In this document: in pieces, positions 1 to 7,557 of the stretch | How positions within the stretch are numbered: the first letter of the stretch is position 1 | How the letters are laid out: each line of letters opens with the position of its first letter | Made by a program: the position numbers and the translations under genes | Notes under the pieces: model-generated | Databases searched by the model: none | What the model saw: only the letters and a program-made list of their open reading frames with translations | What the model was told of the DNA's origin: nothing | Assembly: GCA_903905735.1 (NCBI GenBank) | Contig: CAIVHU010000170.1 | Span: forward strand, 1 to 64,000 | DNA: 64,000 nt | DNA from: an uncultured beta proteobacterium | GTDB lineage: Bacteria; Pseudomonadota; Gammaproteobacteria; Burkholderiales; Burkholderiaceae_C | Direction: 5' to 3'

Positions 1-68
1 CTGCTCAGCCGCTCCAACTCTTTGCGATCCTGATCGCTACACGTTACGCTCGCCGCGACTCGCGCCAT
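1..68 (-). CDS. IS630-family transposase, N-terminal fragment (runs off window)
   Basis: Reading leftward from an ATG at 66-68, the first 22 codons give MARVAASVTCSDQDRKELER and then LS. This matches the usual opening of IS630-type (Tc1/mariner-like) transposases, which begin with a short arm before the first helix-turn-helix. The rest lies outside the window, so the DDE residues cannot be checked. It sits 38 bp from the stop of a YeeE/YedE gene that lacks its usual C-terminus, which suggests the element landed in that gene. The call rests on only 22 residues. Confidence 0.6.
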   Translation of the reverse strand, partial: MARVAASVTCSDQDRKELERLS

Positions 69-106
69 GACCACCTCCGGCTTGTATTGAACAAGCAGGA
101 TGATAA

Positions 107-580
107 TTACATATGTATATTAATGCAATTAAACACTAGTTCCCACATGGCCATGATCTTCTCAATAGCGGGGCCGTAGATGTCTGCAAAACCGACGGTA
201 CCCACCAACAGGCCGAGCAGAAAAACAATGGCATCCATTCGGCCGGAGAACGCGCCGACCACCGAGGTACCCGGGCAATAACCGCCAATGGCAAAACCAG
301 CACCCACAAAAGCGCCGCCCAGCGCGGCAGCCATCAGCAGAGAAGGCGGCACAAAGACGGCGTCGGCGTTCAGGAAACCAGCCACCCGCAGACCATACAA
401 ACCTAATGCGGCCACCACAATCGCGGTAAACATGACCTTGAACACCGACCAGTCATGCAGCCTGAACTGAGCAGTCAGCTTGTGCGGGCTGCCAAAACCA
501 GAGTTCTCCAGCACATAGCCAAACAAAACGCCGCAAAACACACCTGAGATGGCGCCGCCATCATTGAAGGGCATCAACAT
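107..580 (-). CDS. YeeE/YedE-type membrane protein, GYCPGT half, probably 3'-truncated
   Basis: An integral membrane protein of the YeeE/YedE (thiosulfate/sulfur-compound transporter) superfamily, second half of a split pair. The conserved IGGYCPGTSVVGA motif is present near residue 100, with three or four hydrophobic helices. The C-terminus ends soon after FLLGLLVGTVGFADIYG with WELVFNCINIHM, an AT-rich tail unlike the family. Relatives usually continue about 30 residues with a further membrane segment. The gap is best explained by the IS630-type element starting just beyond the stop codon. The gene starts 1 bp after the stop of the partner half at 582-1112, so the two are one transcription unit. 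Function in the truncated form is doubtful. Confidence 0.75.
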   Translation of the reverse strand: MLMPFNDGGAISGVFCGVLFGYVLENSGFGSPHKLTAQFRLHDWSVFKVMFTAIVVAALGLYGLRVAGFLNADAVFVPPSLLMAAALGGAFVGAGFAIGGYCPGTSVVGAFSGRMDAIVFLLGLLVGTVGFADIYGPAIEKIMAMWELVFNCINIHM

Positions 581-581
581 G

Positions 582-1112
582 TCAAACCCCTCTGACGAGC
601 CGGCTGGTGATCAGCCCAGTCGCAAAAAACAGGCCGAGAAACAAAAAGGCCGACACGCCCAGGGTGGCAGCGCCCGACAAACCAAGGCCGCTGGTGCACC
701 CGGCGGAAACCCGAGCGCCGAAACCCGCCAGCATGCCACCTGCCAATGCGGTCAGGATGCGTCGCGGCGTACCGACGCTGAGCGAGCCGTCAAACTGGAA
801 ACGGAACCTGCCGCCCAGAAATGCCGCCAGCAAGGCCCCGATAGCGACACCAATGACCTGCCAGGTGATCCATGACGACATGGGGTTGCCGTTGGCTGTC
901 ATGGGACCCAGGTAGGCGTTGGCGTGGGTGGCTTGTGGTGCCACTTCCATGCCCAGCCAAGCAGTTGCGCGGGTGGTGGCACCGGTGGCACCCAGACCGT
1001 GACCGGTCAAGACAAAAGTGAGCAACAGAACCAGGCCCAACGCAATGCCCGCCCAGACAGGCGACCAGAAAGGTTTGATTCGTTTTTCAAGTGCGGGGAT
1101 GGGGCTGGTCAT
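582..1112 (-). CDS. YeeE/YedE-type membrane protein, GCTSG half
   Basis: First half of a split YeeE/YedE pair (176 residues). A hydrophobic helix at about residues 17-37 is followed by further helices and the signature SAGCTSGLGLSG near residue 135, whose cysteine is the kind that passes sulfur anions in this superfamily. With the next gene it would make one complete transporter of thiosulfate or a related sulfur compound; substrate is inferred from family only. The start ATG at 1110-1112 lies 19 bp from a perfect FNR-type palindrome, and the gene for a Crp/Fnr regulator lies immediately upstream on the same strand. Confidence 0.8.
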   Translation of the reverse strand: MTSPIPALEKRIKPFWSPVWAGIALGLVLLLTFVLTGHGLGATGATTRATAWLGMEVAPQATHANAYLGPMTANGNPMSSWITWQVIGVAIGALLAAFLGGRFRFQFDGSLSVGTPRRILTALAGGMLAGFGARVSAGCTSGLGLSGAATLGVSAFLFLGLFFATGLITSRLVRGV

Positions 1113-1130
1113 AGGTTCTAAATATAAGCA

Positions 1131-1144
1131 TTGATTAATATCAA
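1131..1144. promoter_or_regulatory. FNR-type operator TTGATTAATATCAA
   Basis: A perfect match to the FNR consensus TTGAT-N4-ATCAA in the 92-bp gap between the Crp/Fnr gene and the YeeE pair. Its centre is only about 26 bp upstream of the YeeE start codon, so it overlaps the likely core promoter. A class II activator site would be centred 41.5 bp upstream of the transcript start, which would place that start inside the gene, so this geometry favours repression or a missed alternative start. The neighbouring regulator has the E..SR recognition residues that read TTGAT. Confidence 0.75.
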
Positions 1145-1204
1145 GCTAGATGTTAGAGCTAATAACCGACCAATCAACTAGGACTTACCCCAATGGAACC
1201 GAAC

Positions 1205-1915
1205 TCAGTCAAGCGCAAGCCTGTCTGCGTGAATGACCCGGTAGATCCGGCCTTGCTTGTCCAGTTGCTCGATCGCCTCTTCGCGCACCAGGCGGCTGAT
1301 TTCGCGGCTGACCGTCTCCAGCTTCAGGTCCAACATGGCCCCCATGTCTTCGCGCGAAAAAAGCATGGAGATTTCGCCGTTCTCGGCGCTGCGCATCTTC
1401 AGCACCAGATTGCCGACACGCCGCCGGGCGGTGCCAAAGTTCATGTCGGCCAGCCAGTCATCCGAATCCTTGAGCGCATGCTGCCACTTCTTCATGAGTT
1501 GGGCGTGCAGCCTGGGGCTGTTGGATGACAATTTTTGAATCACCTCAAGAGGAATCCGGCAAACCGACACTGGCGACAAGGCCACCGCGTCGCAGTCGTA
1601 CTGGGCACTGGCCAGCGCCTCCAGGCCCACCACATCGCCCGCCCGCAAGACCCGCACAATGCGTGGCCGCCCATCGAGGGTGCTGCGAACCAGTTTCACC
1701 ATGCCATGGCGCAGTGTGAACACGCCTTTGGCTGCGCCACCCTCATTGAACAGGCTGGCACCCGCCGCGTAGTCCAAATCGTCGATCGGGGCATGAATCA
1801 GCTTGAAATCATGCTCATTGAGGTCGGCAAACAACACCAGATCGCGAATACCACAAGCCTTGCAGTCAGCCGTACCACGCCATGCTGACTCCGTTTTCAT
1901 TGGGATCATGTTCAC
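1205..1915 (-). CDS. Crp/Fnr-family transcriptional regulator
   Basis: A 236-residue regulator with an N-terminal cyclic-nucleotide-binding-like beta barrel (about 28-145), a long dimer helix, and a C-terminal winged helix-turn-helix (about 185-210). The recognition helix contains E200, S203 and R204, the E-x-x-S-R pattern by which FNR reads TTGAT. Of the FNR cluster cysteines, C18 and C21 (CKAC) and an internal C108 are present, but the residue equivalent to FNR Cys29 is not cysteine. An FNR-like 4Fe-4S cluster is therefore uncertain, and it could sense redox or NO some other way. It lies 3 bp after a thioredoxin-like gene and before the YeeE pair, all leftward. Confidence 0.88.
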   Translation of the reverse strand: MNMIPMKTESAWRGTADCKACGIRDLVLFADLNEHDFKLIHAPIDDLDYAAGASLFNEGGAAKGVFTLRHGMVKLVRSTLDGRPRIVRVLRAGDVVGLEALASAQYDCDAVALSPVSVCRIPLEVIQKLSSNSPRLHAQLMKKWQHALKDSDDWLADMNFGTARRRVGNLVLKMRSAENGEISMLFSREDMGAMLDLKLETVSREISRLVREEAIEQLDKQGRIYRVIHADRLALD

Positions 1916-1918
1916 CTT

Positions 1919-2398
1919 TCAAGCTCTCACGGCGGAACGTGCAACCCGCACCCGCTCGTCCAGATAAGAACCATAAAAATCAGGCAGGTAACCACCCACC
2001 AGGCGCTCAGCCACTTCAAGGCCGCCACGCCCAAAAAACAACACTGTGGGGGCCAACTTGATGCCCCACAGGCGACTCAGGTTTTCTTGCGACTGTCCCG
2101 GGCCGCTAAACCCTTGCACCAGTTGGCGACTTCGCATGTCAATTTGTACGATCGACAAGCCCTGCTCACGCCGCAACGGGATCAGGTAATTTTCAGTGGC
2201 GATTCTGCAAAATGGACAGCCCCGCAGGGTCACCAGGACCAGCAAGGGGCTGTTTTGTGCCAGGGCGCGTGCCAGTTCGTCAGCCAGCGATACCGGCACC
2301 GGCAAATCAGCGGCCGCAGCTGATCTCGCAGCCGCACCGGCGCCCTGTACCAGCAAGGCGGTCTTCAACCAACGCCGCCGGGACGCGGAAGCAGTCAT
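1919..2398 (-). CDS. Exported thioredoxin-like protein with CPFC motif
   Basis: The start ATG at 2398 is chosen because it places a Tat-like signal (SRRRWLK followed by a hydrophobic stretch ending AAAA) at the N-terminus; a longer ORF upstream has no coding look. The mature part has a thioredoxin-like fold with TLRGCPFCRIATENY, a CxxC active site, and a later cis-proline region (LAPTVLFFG). It probably handles disulfides or bound sulfur in the periplasm, which fits its neighbours (sulfur-compound transporters). It is divergent from the TsuA-like gene at 2577 across a region with an operator-like palindrome, so the two may be co-regulated. Confidence 0.75.
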   Translation of the reverse strand: MTASASRRRWLKTALLVQGAGAAARSAAAADLPVPVSLADELARALAQNSPLLVLVTLRGCPFCRIATENYLIPLRREQGLSIVQIDMRSRQLVQGFSGPGQSQENLSRLWGIKLAPTVLFFGRGGLEVAERLVGGYLPDFYGSYLDERVRVARSAVRA

Positions 2399-2499
2399 AC
2401 GTCGCACCGGCGGCCTTGCTTGCCAGACATATGAGGCTGCGCAAGATCGGAAAACACTCTGAACAGTGGTGGCGTGTGCATCAAGAATCATCTCCAGAC

Positions 2500-2543
2500 G
2501 TTAAGGTTTCTCAAGGCTCTCGTTAAGGTTTCTCATGGCTCTC
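2500..2543. repeat. Tandem 22-bp duplication in the TsuA promoter region
   Basis: Two adjacent copies of GTTAAGGTTTCTCAAGGCTC followed by TC (second copy with one A to T change) lie between the divergent thioredoxin-like and TsuA-like genes, immediately before the palindromic operator. It may be a recent slip duplication or a paired protein-binding site. Confidence 0.85.
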
Positions 2544-2547
2544 GCGG

Positions 2548-2567
2548 TGTAATATAAGCGAATTACA
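2548..2567. promoter_or_regulatory. Candidate ArsR-type operator TGTAAT-N8-ATTACA
   Basis: A perfect 6-bp inverted repeat with an 8-bp spacer ends 9 bp before the start codon of the TsuA-like gene. Size and AT-rich arms fit an ArsR/SmtB-family dimer, and such a repressor is encoded on the far side of the transporter (3749-4090). Its position would block promoter or ribosome access. The link to that repressor is inferred. Confidence 0.6.
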
Positions 2568-2576
2568 AACAGATGG

Positions 2577-3680
2577 ATGACTATGGACATCGCTGCGCTG
2601 GTTGAAAGTTATGGTGAGAAAGCCGTTCTGGCAGCCGGCGGGATGGTGATCGGCGCGCTGTTCGGTTTTTTTGCCGAACGTTCCAAGTTCTGCCTGAGAG
2701 CGGCAACGCTGGAGTTCTGGCACCACACTTATGGCGAAAAGATTTCTGTCTGGTTGCTGACTTTTTCTTCGGCCGTGATTGGCGTCCAGATTTTGATTCT
2801 GACGCACCACATGGACATCAATTCTGCGCGGCAGATTTCAGCCACCGGCAGTTTGTCTGGCGCTTTGATCGGCGGCCTGCTTTTCGGTGCCGGCATGATC
2901 CTGACACGGGGCTGTGCCAGTCGCCTGCTTATTTTGTCGGCCAACGGCAATTTGCGTGCCCTTCTCTCAGGTTTGATCTTTGCCGTCACTGCACAAGCAT
3001 CCTTGGGCGGGGCGCTGTCACCTTGGCGGGAGACCATCAGCGGCTGGTGGACGGTTGACGGGGGAAATGCGCGCAACCTGCTTGCCTTGACGGGTGTCGG
3101 CCCCTGGGGTGGGCTGTTTTTTGGCCTGATCTGGCTGATTGCCGCACTTTATTTTTCTGTACGCAGCGGCTGGGGCTTGTGGAAATGGGTCGGCGGTATT
3201 GGTTCCGGTGTGGCAGTGGCACTGGCCTGGGGTTTCAATTACCTGGTGTCCACCAATTCGTTTGAGGTGGTGCCGGTGCAAGGCCTGACCTTCAGCGGCC
3301 CCTCTGCCGAGTGGTTGATGCGCGTGGTGTCCACCACAAATCCTGCGATTGGTTTCAGCTTCGGCATGCTGCCCGGTGTGTTCCTGGGCTCCTTCGTCGG
3401 TGCGTGGGTGGGCAAGGACTTCAAACTCGAGGGTTTCAGCGACGGATATGGCATGCGTCGCTACATTTTTGGTGCCATGTTCATGGGTTTTGGTGCCATG
3501 CTGGCGGGAGGCTGTGCCGTGGGTGCAGGCATCACCGGTGGGTCCATCTTCGCTACCACGGCCTGGCTGGCTCTGGTGGGTATGTGGGCTGGTGCCGGGC
3601 TGATGGACCGACTGATTGACAGCCCCAAAATCGTGGTGAGTTCGGTCGAAGCCGCCAACAGTGCACGCATCGCGCCCTGA
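2577..3680 (+). CDS. TsuA/YeeE-type sulfur-compound transporter, full length
   Basis: A 367-residue inner-membrane protein of the YeeE/YedE (TsuA) superfamily with about nine hydrophobic helices. It keeps the three cysteine motifs of thiosulfate transporters: KFCLRAA near residue 38, TRGCASRL near 113, and AGGCAVGAG near 306. These cysteines line the path along which thiosulfate passes in the characterised family member. Likely role: uptake of thiosulfate or another sulfur anion. A candidate repressor site lies just upstream, and an ArsR-type repressor gene is convergent downstream. The substrate is by family only. Confidence 0.85.
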   Translation: MTMDIAALVESYGEKAVLAAGGMVIGALFGFFAERSKFCLRAATLEFWHHTYGEKISVWLLTFSSAVIGVQILILTHHMDINSARQISATGSLSGALIGGLLFGAGMILTRGCASRLLILSANGNLRALLSGLIFAVTAQASLGGALSPWRETISGWWTVDGGNARNLLALTGVGPWGGLFFGLIWLIAALYFSVRSGWGLWKWVGGIGSGVAVALAWGFNYLVSTNSFEVVPVQGLTFSGPSAEWLMRVVSTTNPAIGFSFGMLPGVFLGSFVGAWVGKDFKLEGFSDGYGMRRYIFGAMFMGFGAMLAGGCAVGAGITGGSIFATTAWLALVGMWAGAGLMDRLIDSPKIVVSSVEAANSARIAP

Positions 3681-3748
3681 AAACTATTTACCGCTGGTGT
3701 CTTCAGCCAATGTGGATATCTCCAGCAATGGACGGCGCGCGCATGGAT

Positions 3749-4090
3749 TTATGACTCGGGCAGACCTTTCGAGGCAATGTCGTGGCAGACAGCTTCGCAG
3801 ATGGAGACGATGCGCTGGTCGGCAATGCGGTAAAAAATCTGCACCCCTTCCCGGCGCTTGGCCAGTATGCCCGCCTGGTACAAGGTGTTCAGGTGCTGCG
3901 ACATGTTGGGTTGCGTGGTGTTGACGCGGGTGAGCAGGTAACTCACATTTTTTTCACCGTCGCACAGGCAATTGATGATCTTGAGACGCATGGGTGCAGA
4001 CATGACCCTGAACATGTCCGCCGCAGACTCAAAAGTCTCATCGGTTTTGATCACTTCAGACTTGCCATTCTCTTGCAATTGAGTCGCCAT
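3749..4090 (-). CDS. ArsR-family repressor, cysteine-rich, possible sulfide/persulfide sensor
   Basis: A 113-residue winged-helix repressor. The DNA-reading helix is in TTQPNMSQHLNTLYQAGIL (about 58-76), followed by a wing with RREGVQIFYRI. It has four cysteines: C41 and C43 in the second helix and C98 and C102 in the C-terminal helix. The BigR/SqrR subgroup of ArsR proteins senses sulfane sulfur through one cysteine in each of these helices. Next to a TsuA-like transporter, the best reading is a persulfide-responsive repressor of sulfur-compound uptake; classic metal-binding motifs are not seen. The ligand is inferred. Confidence 0.85.
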   Translation of the reverse strand: MATQLQENGKSEVIKTDETFESAADMFRVMSAPMRLKIINCLCDGEKNVSYLLTRVNTTQPNMSQHLNTLYQAGILAKRREGVQIFYRIADQRIVSICEAVCHDIASKGLPES

Positions 4091-4246
4091 GCGAATAAAC
4101 CTTCGTTAAACCGTGCGGGATGGTGTGTCAGGGCTAGAAACGCGTCACAGCGCTGGCCTGTAAGAAATCATTGTAGTCCTGCACCTCCACAAATCAATTG
4201 CGGAGAAGCAACATGTCATGCCACTTGCGCTGCCGGCAATCGACGT

Positions 4247-5554
4247 TCACACGGCTTGGTAGACCAGATGCCCGCCGATCACGGTGCAATGCACCCGCCC
4301 CGGCAACTCGTAACCCGAAAACGGCGTGTGTTTGCCCTGGCTCACCAGCGCATCAGCCTGCACCGTCCAGTTGGCTTGCGGATCGAACACACACACATCG
4401 CCCAAGCCCCCCACCGCCAGATGGCCGGTGCGACCCTGGCGCGATCCTAGCGCCTTGCCCAGCAGTTGAGCTGGACCGTCCGTCACCACCGACAGTGCCC
4501 GGTGCAACGGTGTGCCGCTGTCCAGATGCCACTTGTAGGCCAGGCTCAGCAGCAGTTCCAACCCGGTGGCACCGGGCTCGCTTTCGGCAAAAGGCAGCAT
4601 CTTGGCATCGTCATCCACCGGCGTGTGGTCAGACACCAGCGCATCGATGGTGCCGTCTGCCAGCCCGACGCGCAGCGCGTCGCGGTCACGCTGCTGGCGC
4701 AGCGGCGGATTCAGGCGCGCACGGCTGTCAAAGTAACCCATGTCGGTGTCGGTCAGGTGCAGCGAGTTGATGCTGACATCACAGGTGAGCAGCAAGCCCT
4801 GCGCCTTGGCCTGGCGCACCAATTCCACACCGGCGGCGCTGCTGATGCGACACAGATGCACCCGCGCGCCAGTGGCGCGCATCAGCTCAAAAGTGGTGTG
4901 CATGGCAATGGTTTCAGCCATCACCGGCACGCCGCTGAGACCCATGCGGGTGGCCAGCGGGCCACTGGCAGCCACGCCCTGGCCCAGAAACGCATCCTGC
5001 GGGCGCAGCCAGACCGCGTAACCAAACGTGCTGGCGTACTGAAAAGCGCGTTGCAACACCTGGGTGTTGGACAGCGCGACTTCGGCCTGGCTGAAGGCCA
5101 CGCAACCTGCATCGGTGAGTTCGACCATCTCGGTCAGTGTGGTGCCCTGCAGGTTGCGCGTCAGCGCGCCCAGCGGATACACTCGGGCCTGCTCCAGCTT
5201 TTCAGCGCGAAAGCGCAGCATTTCCACCAGACCGGATTCGTCAAGCACCGGATCGGTGTCGGGCTGGCAAACCAGGCTGGTGACGCCGCCCGCCACCGCC
5301 GCCGACATTTCAGACTCCAGCATGCGGGCGTGTTCGTAACCGGGCTCGCGCAGGCGCACCGCCAGATCGACCAGGCCAGGCAGTACCAGGCAACCGGTGG
5401 CATCGATGGTGAGTTCTGGTTGAAAATCAGGTGCTACATTTCCAATAGCTACCACCGCATTGCCAGCAAGAGCTACATCGACCTTTTGATCGTAACCACT
5501 GGCAGGGTCGATGACCCGGCCACCCTGGATCAGCACCGTTTTGGGTTTGTTCAT
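4247..5554 (-). CDS. pyrX: Non-catalytic dihydroorotase-like subunit PyrC' (PyrX)
   Basis: A 435-residue dihydroorotase-fold protein, fourth step of pyrimidine synthesis by family. The metal-binding HxH of active enzymes (normally DxHxHLREPG) is replaced by DLAVRLREPG near residue 62. In Pseudomonas and relatives such a protein does not catalyse but assembles with PyrB into a large ATCase. Its position 25 bp after pyrB and in the pyrR-pyrB operon supports that role. The ATG at 5554 is preferred to a TTG six codons earlier. A partial copy of the dispersed chromosomal repeat lies within codons for about residues 34-41. A catalytic dihydroorotase must be encoded elsewhere. Confidence 0.88.
   Translation of the reverse strand: MNKPKTVLIQGGRVIDPASGYDQKVDVALAGNAVVAIGNVAPDFQPELTIDATGCLVLPGLVDLAVRLREPGYEHARMLESEMSAAVAGGVTSLVCQPDTDPVLDESGLVEMLRFRAEKLEQARVYPLGALTRNLQGTTLTEMVELTDAGCVAFSQAEVALSNTQVLQRAFQYASTFGYAVWLRPQDAFLGQGVAASGPLATRMGLSGVPVMAETIAMHTTFELMRATGARVHLCRISSAAGVELVRQAKAQGLLLTCDVSINSLHLTDTDMGYFDSRARLNPPLRQQRDRDALRVGLADGTIDALVSDHTPVDDDAKMLPFAESEPGATGLELLLSLAYKWHLDSGTPLHRALSVVTDGPAQLLGKALGSRQGRTGHLAVGGLGDVCVFDPQANWTVQADALVSQGKHTPFSGYELPGRVHCTVIGGHLVYQAV
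5431..5460 (+). repeat. Partial dispersed repeat inside pyrC'
   Basis: GTGCTACATTTCCAATAGCT with the following ACC resembles the left part of the dispersed intergenic repeat, most closely the copy at 7427-7490 (about 22 of 31 positions). It is read through in frame by pyrC'. The hairpin half of the repeat is missing. Confidence 0.5.
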
Positions 5555-5579
5555 AACAGTCTTTTCAATCAATAAGGGT

Positions 5580-6542
5580 TCAGGGCTCGTTGCCGGCCAC
5601 GATGCTCATGACCGCCATGCGCACTGCAATGCCAAAGGTCACCTGCGGCAGAATCACGCTGTGCGCGCCATCGACCACCGCTGAATCGATCTCGACGCCC
5701 CGGTTGATCGGACCCGGGTGCATGACGATGGCATCCGGTTTGGCGAGTTGCAGCTTCTCTGGGGTCAGACCAAAGCTCTTGAAAAACTCCTGGCTCGACG
5801 GCAGCAGCGCGCCGCTCATGCGCTCATTTTGCAAACGCAGCATGATGACCACGTCGCAGCCCTTGATGCCTTCTTCCAGCGTGTGACAGACGCGCACACC
5901 CATCTGCGCCAAGTCGGACGGCACCAACGTTTTGGGGCCGACCACCCGCACCTCGGCACAGCCCAGCGTGGTCAGCGCGTGAATGTCAGAGCGCGCTACG
6001 CGCGAATGCAGCACGTCACCGACGATGGCCACGGTCAGGTTGGAAAAATCCTTCTTGTAGTGCCGGATGGTGTACATGTCCAGCAGCCCCTGCGTGGGGT
6101 GGGCGTGGCGGCCATCGCCCGCGTTGACCACATGCACATGCGGCGCTACATGCTGGGCGATCAGGTACGGCGCGCCGGACTCGCTGTGGCGCACCACAAA
6201 AATGTCGGCGGCCATGGCGCTCAGGTTGGCGATGGTGTCAAGTAGCGACTCGCCCTTGGACGCCGAGGATTTGGCAATGTCGAGGTTGATAACGTCCGCG
6301 CTCAGGCGCTTGGCGGCGATCTCGAAGGTGGTGCGGGTGCGTGTGGAGTTCTCGAAAAACAGGTTGAAGACGCTTTTGCCGCGCAACAGTGGCACTTTCT
6401 TGACCTCGCGGTCACCCACCGAGACAAAGTTGGTGGCGGTGTCGAGCACCTGGGTCAGGATGCTTTTGGGAAGCCCTTCGGTGGACAACAGGTGGATCAA
6501 CTCACCGTGTTTGTTGAGCTGCGGGTTGTTTTTGTACAGCAT
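5580..6542 (-). CDS. pyrB: Aspartate carbamoyltransferase catalytic subunit
   Basis: A 320-residue ATCase catalytic chain, making N-carbamoyl-aspartate from carbamoyl phosphate and aspartate. The carbamoyl-phosphate loop [13 protein letters not shown] is intact near residue 62, followed by [11 protein letters not shown] and MHPGPINRG near the end. It starts 2 bp after the stop of pyrR and is followed by pyrC', whose product probably scaffolds it. Length is normal. Confidence 0.97.
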   Translation of the reverse strand: MLYKNNPQLNKHGELIHLLSTEGLPKSILTQVLDTATNFVSVGDREVKKVPLLRGKSVFNLFFENSTRTRTTFEIAAKRLSADVINLDIAKSSASKGESLLDTIANLSAMAADIFVVRHSESGAPYLIAQHVAPHVHVVNAGDGRHAHPTQGLLDMYTIRHYKKDFSNLTVAIVGDVLHSRVARSDIHALTTLGCAEVRVVGPKTLVPSDLAQMGVRVCHTLEEGIKGCDVVIMLRLQNERMSGALLPSSQEFFKSFGLTPEKLQLAKPDAIVMHPGPINRGVEIDSAVVDGAHSVILPQVTFGIAVRMAVMSIVAGNEP

Positions 6543-6544
6543 GG

Positions 6545-7042
6545 TTAGCGCACTTTCACATTAAAACTGAAGCGCCCGGCCTCATCACGCGCCAGGCTGA
6601 GCGACTGGTTGGCTGCCAGATGGATGCGTGCGGCGCAGATGTCCGGGGCAATCGGCAGCTCACGCCCACCCCGGTCCACCAGCACCGCCAGTTTGATGCT
6701 GGCCGGGCGGCCAAAGTCAAACAGCTCGTTGACGACGGCGCGGATGGTGCGACCGGTGAACAACACGTCGTCGAGCAGCAGGATCTGCGCGCCGTTCACA
6801 TCAAACGGAATTTTGGTCTGCGCGGCGGCGGTCATGCCCCGGCTGGCGTAGTCGTCGCGGTGCATGGCCGATGAAATCACGCCAATCGGCTCGGTCAGCC
6901 CCAGGTCTTGCGCCAGGCGCTGCGCCAGCCAGGCCCCACCCGAGGTGATGCCCATCAGGCGCATGTCGGGTTGAAACACCCGCTTCACGCTGTCCAACAG
7001 GTCGCTGTAGAGGGCTTCGGCATCGAGTTCGAGCATGCTCAT
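6545..7042 (-). CDS. pyrR: Bifunctional pyr regulator / uracil phosphoribosyltransferase PyrR
   Basis: A 165-residue type I phosphoribosyltransferase. The PRPP-binding loop [15 protein letters not shown] lies near residue 95, and the N-terminal third has the usual [10 protein letters not shown]. In many bacteria PyrR is an RNA-binding attenuator of pyr genes; in betaproteobacteria the RNA role is less established, and no attenuator was identified here. Start codon overlaps the ruvX stop by 4 bp, implying coupled translation, and pyrB follows at once. Confidence 0.95.
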   Translation of the reverse strand: MSMLELDAEALYSDLLDSVKRVFQPDMRLMGITSGGAWLAQRLAQDLGLTEPIGVISSAMHRDDYASRGMTAAAQTKIPFDVNGAQILLLDDVLFTGRTIRAVVNELFDFGRPASIKLAVLVDRGGRELPIAPDICAARIHLAANQSLSLARDEAGRFSFNVKVR

Positions 7043-7479
7043 GGGGGCAGGTTCCTTAAAAATTGTTCCAGGATGATGCAGGCCGCTGCCGCATCGGCAT
7101 CACGCGCGCCATCGGAGCGCGCCTCGGTGGTGGTGTAGCGCTCATCCACCTCAAACACCGGCAGCTTGAAGCGGCCGTGCAACTGGCGGGCAAAACGCCG
7201 GGCGCGGGTCGTGTTCTCATGCGCGGCACCGTCCGGGTGAAATGGCACGCCGACCACCAGCGCGTCAGGCTGCCACTCTTTCAACTGCGCGGCAATTTTG
7301 ACAAAACGCGCGTCACCTTCGGCAGTGATCGTGCCTTGCGGCTGGGCGGTGCGCATCAAGCGGTTGCCAACGGCAAAGCCGGTGCGCTTGATGCCAAAGT
7401 CCAAAGCCAGAAAAGTCTGCAGATGAGGCGCTACAAAGGCAGTAGCTACCGGCGCTTGATCTGTAAAGGCTAGAGCCAT
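7039..7479 (-). CDS. ruvX: Putative pre-16S rRNA nuclease / RuvX (YqgF)
   Basis: A 146-residue RNase H-fold protein of the YqgF/RuvX family (pre-16S rRNA 5' processing, also reported as a Holliday junction resolvase). Family motifs are LALDFGIKRTGFAVG, VVGVPFHPDG, VDERYTTTEA and the final DAAAACIILEQFL. The only start in reach is the ATG at 7477-7479, which lies inside a copy of the dispersed repeat. The first 17 or so residues (MALAFTDQAPVATAFVA) are therefore repeat-encoded and precede the normal family start. Upstream is yqgE, downstream pyrR with overlapping stop and start. Confidence 0.93.
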   Translation of the reverse strand: MALAFTDQAPVATAFVAPHLQTFLALDFGIKRTGFAVGNRLMRTAQPQGTITAEGDARFVKIAAQLKEWQPDALVVGVPFHPDGAAHENTTRARRFARQLHGRFKLPVFEVDERYTTTEARSDGARDADAAAACIILEQFLRNLPP

Positions 7480-7490
7480 ATTTGATACTT
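7427..7490 (+). repeat. Dispersed intergenic repeat overlapping the ruvX start
   Basis: A copy of the repeat: GGCGCTAC, then AGTAGCTACCGGCGCTT, then AAAGGCTAGAGCC. It spans the first 17 codons and start codon of ruvX (read on the opposite strand) and about 11 bp beyond. Confidence 0.8.
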
Positions 7491-7557
7491 AATATGTCCA
7501 ATCCCTTGCCCCTCTGGGGGAAGGCAGAGGTGGCGTCTGGCCCCTGCTTTTTTCACG

